From Hydractinia symbiolongicarpus (taxonomy: Eukaryota > Cnidaria > Hydrozoa > Anthoathecata > Hydractiniidae), in contig NC_079876.1 in assembly GCF_029227915.1 (NCBI RefSeq), positions 21,950,001-22,014,000 on the forward strand: a DNA stretch of 64,000 bases, given 5' to 3'. This document shows positions 61,810 to 64,000 of the stretch, in pieces (position 1 is the first letter of the stretch; every line of letters begins with the position of its first letter). The notes beneath the pieces were generated by a model. That model was not told the origin of the DNA. It searched no databases and was given only the letters and a program-made list of their open reading frames with translations. The translations under genes and the position numbers were made by a program.

Positions 61810-63837
61810 AGGCCTCTAAGGGCTGTTATATGACCTTTTGTCACCTATTACAAGCCTTACACGTAAATCACGTGGTTCCAACGATACTTCCGCAGGTTAA
61901 CATCGGTCTATTCCTCCTACACTCAATGGACTACGACGTCTCAAGTCCTTTTCCATCGTCCCATGATCTTACAACGCAGTGAACTACGTGTAGAGGCCTC
62001 TAAAGATTGTTATATGGCCTGTTGTGCCTAATAAAGGCTTTACACGTAATTCACGTGCTTCGATGTGTGTGCGCAGGTAACCATCGGTCTATTCCTACCA
62101 CTCTCAATGGACTACGACGTCTCAAGTCGATTTCTAACGCGCCATGGTCTTGCAAAACAGTAAAATACCTGTAAAGGCCTCTAAAGATTGTTACATGGCC
62201 TCTTGCCGCCTAATAAAGGCTTTACTCCTAAAACACTTGATTCGACGTGTCTTAGCAGGTTACCATCGGTCTATTTCTTCCACTCCCAATGAACTACGAC
62301 GTCTCAAGACGCTTTCCATCGCGCCATGGTCTTACAGCACAGTGAACTACGTGTAGAGGCCTCTAAGGGCTGTTATATGACCTTTTACCACCTAATACAA
62401 GCCTTACACGTAAATCACGTGGTTCCACGTACTTCCGCAGGTTAACATTGGTCTATTCCTCCTACACTCAATGGACTACGACGTCTCAAGTCCTTTTCCA
62501 TCGTCCCATGATCTTACAACGCAGTGAACTACGTGTAGAGGCCTCTAAAGATTGTTATATGGCCTGTTGCCGCCTAATAAAGGCTTTACACGTAATTCAC
62601 GTGCTTCGACGTGTCTGAGCAGGTAACCATCGGTCTATTCCTACCACTCTCAATGGACTACGACGTCTCAAGTTGTTTTCCATCACGCCATGGTCTCATA
62701 ACACAGTGAACTACCTGTAGAGCCCTCTAAGGCCTGTTATATGACCTTTTATCACCTAATAAAAGCCTTACACGTAAATCACGTGGTTCCACGTGCCTGC
62801 GCAGGTTAGCATCGGTCTATTCCTTCTACACTCACTGGACTACGACGTTTCAAGTCGTTTCCCATCGCGCCATGGTCTTACAACGCGGTGAAATACGTGT
62901 AAAGGCTTATAAGGACTGTGATATGGCCTTTTGCCGCCTAATAAAGGCTTTGCACCTAAAACACGTGGTTCGACGTGTCTGCGCAGGTTACCATCGGTCT
63001 ATTCCTTCCACTCTCAATGGACTACGACGTTTCAAGTCGCTTTCCATCGTGCCATGATCTTACAACGCAGTGAACTAAGTGTAAAGGCCTGTAAGGACTG
63101 TTATATGGCCTCTTGCCGCCTAATAAAGGCCTTACACCTAAAACATTCGATTCGACGTGTCTTAGCAGGTTACCATCGGTCTATTCCTTCCACTCTCAAT
63201 GGACTACGACGTCTCAAGTCGTTTTCTGGCGCACTGTGGTCTTACAGCACAGTGAACTACGTGTAGAAGCCCCTAAAGACTGTTATATGGCCTGTTGTGC
63301 CTAATAAAGGCTTTACACGTAATTCACGTGCTTCGATGTGTCTGCGCAGGTAACCATCGTTCTATTCCTACCATTCTCAATGGACTACGATGTCTCAAGT
63401 CGATTTCTAAGCGCCATGGTCTTACAACATAGTGAACTACGTGTAGAGGCCTCTAAAGACTGTTATATGGCCCTTTGCCACCTAACAAAGGTTCTACACG
63501 TAAATCACGTGGTTCCACGAGCCTGCGCAGGTTACCATCGGTCTATTCCTTCCACTCTCAATGGACTACGACGTTTCAAGTCGCTTTCCATCGCGCCATG
63601 GTCTTACAACACTGTGAACTACGTGTAAAGGCTTCTGAAGTTTGTAAAATGACCTTCTGACGCCTAATAAAGGGTTTACACGTAAATCACGTGTGTCCAG
63701 GTGCCTGAGCAGGTTAACATCGGTCTATTCCTTCTACACTCAATGGACTACGACGTCTGAACTTATTTTCAATAGCGCCATGGTCTTACAAAACAGTAAA
63801 ATACCTGTAGAGGCCTCTAAAGATTGTTACATGGCCT
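61758..63837 (+). repeat. 2.1-kb duplication, right copy (offset 5,453/5,457 bp)
   Basis: This is the partner of 56,305-58,380, with units 61778 (184), 61962 (181), 62143, 62325, 62507, 62689, 62871, 63053, 63235 (180), 63415, 63597 and 63779. From about 62,560 to the window end it also matches 58,375-59,815 at offset 4,185, which continues past the end of the window. Confidence 0.9.
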
Positions 63838-63960
63838 CTTGCCGCCTAATAAAGGCTTTACTCCTAAAACACTTGATTCGACGTGTCTTAGCAGTTTACC
63901 ATCGGTCTATTTCTTCCACTCCCAATGAACTACGACGTCTCAAGACGCTTTCCATCGCGC

Positions 63961-64000
63961 CATGGTCTTACAGCACAGTGAACTACGTGTAGAGGCCTCT
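63961..64000 (+). repeat. partial monomer at the right edge
   Basis: The first 40 bases of a unit (CATGGTCTTACAGCACAG onward), cut by the window end. The array clearly continues beyond the window, as it also does to the left. Confidence 0.95.

Larger units (their letters stand above)
1..64000 (+). repeat. 182-bp tandem satellite array, whole window
   Basis: The entire window is a head-to-tail array of one monomer family. Successive copies of the CATGGTCTTA start element lie 182 bp apart over most of the window, for example 2348, 2530, 2712 and 50683 through 56325. About 356 units can be placed. All run in the same direction and no inversion was seen. No stretch of unique DNA, mobile element or gene interrupts them. 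Monomers differ from each other by substitutions and a limited set of recurrent indels. The monomer length is close to one nucleosome repeat, as is common for centromeric satellites; a centromeric or heterochromatic location is an inference. The species and family name are not recognised. Confidence 0.98.

Noticed and set aside
136-63992. Hundreds of 61-120 codon + strand reading frames with recurring peptides such as MVLQHSELRVEASKDCYM
   Set aside because: The peptides are translations of the same monomer text. The 182-bp length is not divisible by 3, substitutions and indels ignore the frame, and stops such as GTGTAG recur in each monomer. Nothing indicates coding selection.
1-64000. CRISPR array
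   Set aside because: The period is 182 bp with similarity along the whole unit; there is no short constant repeat with unrelated spacers.
1-64000. CENP-B box (NTTCGNNNNANNCGGGN)
   Set aside because: TTCG occurs in GGTTCGACGTGTCTGCGC but the CGGG part is missing. No match was found in the consensus or the variants read.
1-64000. A 91-bp half-monomer origin (dimeric monomer)
   Set aside because: The two halves of the consensus share ACGT-containing words but no alignable sequence; no 91-bp periodicity was seen.
1-64000. Naming the satellite or the species from memory
   Set aside because: The monomer does not match any satellite I can recall with certainty, and length alone (182 bp) is shared by many unrelated centromeric repeats.

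Overview
The window is one uninterrupted tandem satellite array. All 64,000 bases are built from a monomer with a modal length of 182 bp, always in the same head-to-tail orientation. I count about 356 monomer units, including the 9-base remnant at the left edge and the truncated unit at the right edge. I find no protein-coding gene, RNA gene, transposon, CRISPR array or unique sequence. The many short open reading frames are artefacts of the repeat: 182 is not a multiple of 3, so each monomer is read in a shifted frame and the same peptide fragments recur. The layout suggests a nuclear eukaryotic chromosome, most likely a centromeric, pericentromeric or other heterochromatic block. I cannot name the organism. 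The consensus monomer is 50% G+C (91 of 182), C-rich on the + strand (55 C to 36 G) and not depleted of CpG (11 seen, about 11 expected).

In the phase used here, monomer position 1 is the C of CATGGTCTTA. The monomer holds several symmetric elements: a 12-bp perfect palindrome (30-41); an 8-bp inverted repeat (25-32 with 80-87) enclosing a second stem (55-63 with 72-80); a 16-bp dyad CACGTGGTTCCACGTG (92-107); and, directly next to it, a 10-bp perfect palindrome CCTGCGCAGG (108-117). Five ACGT cores occur per monomer, three of them 9-10 bp apart. These are the best candidates for a protein-binding or structure-forming role.

Region by region: 1-22.5 kb is rich in monomers with shared diagnostic deletions (18, 11, 5 and 10 bp) and holds an 8-monomer, 1,427-bp higher-order unit, plus larger duplications offset by 6,991, 5,771, 8,958, 3,588 and 3,406 bp. 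22.5-43 kb is an irregular mosaic with a 3,236-bp-offset duplication carrying an odd 293-bp junction unit, a 1,689-bp tandem duplication with a 52-bp truncated monomer, and long-range copies of earlier segments. 43-64 kb is more regular: 726-bp (4-monomer), 910-bp (5), 1,268/1,272-bp (7) and 2,548-bp (14) tandem units, a 5,453-bp-offset copy, and a run of 31 consecutive monomers of exactly 182 bp (50,683-56,324).

The array works as a record of repeated unequal exchange or gene conversion. Small deletions arise once and are then carried to many places inside larger copied blocks; one place (about 61.03 kb) shows the loss of exactly one monomer relative to its sister copy. All breakpoints given are read by eye and are approximate to a few tens of bases unless stated.
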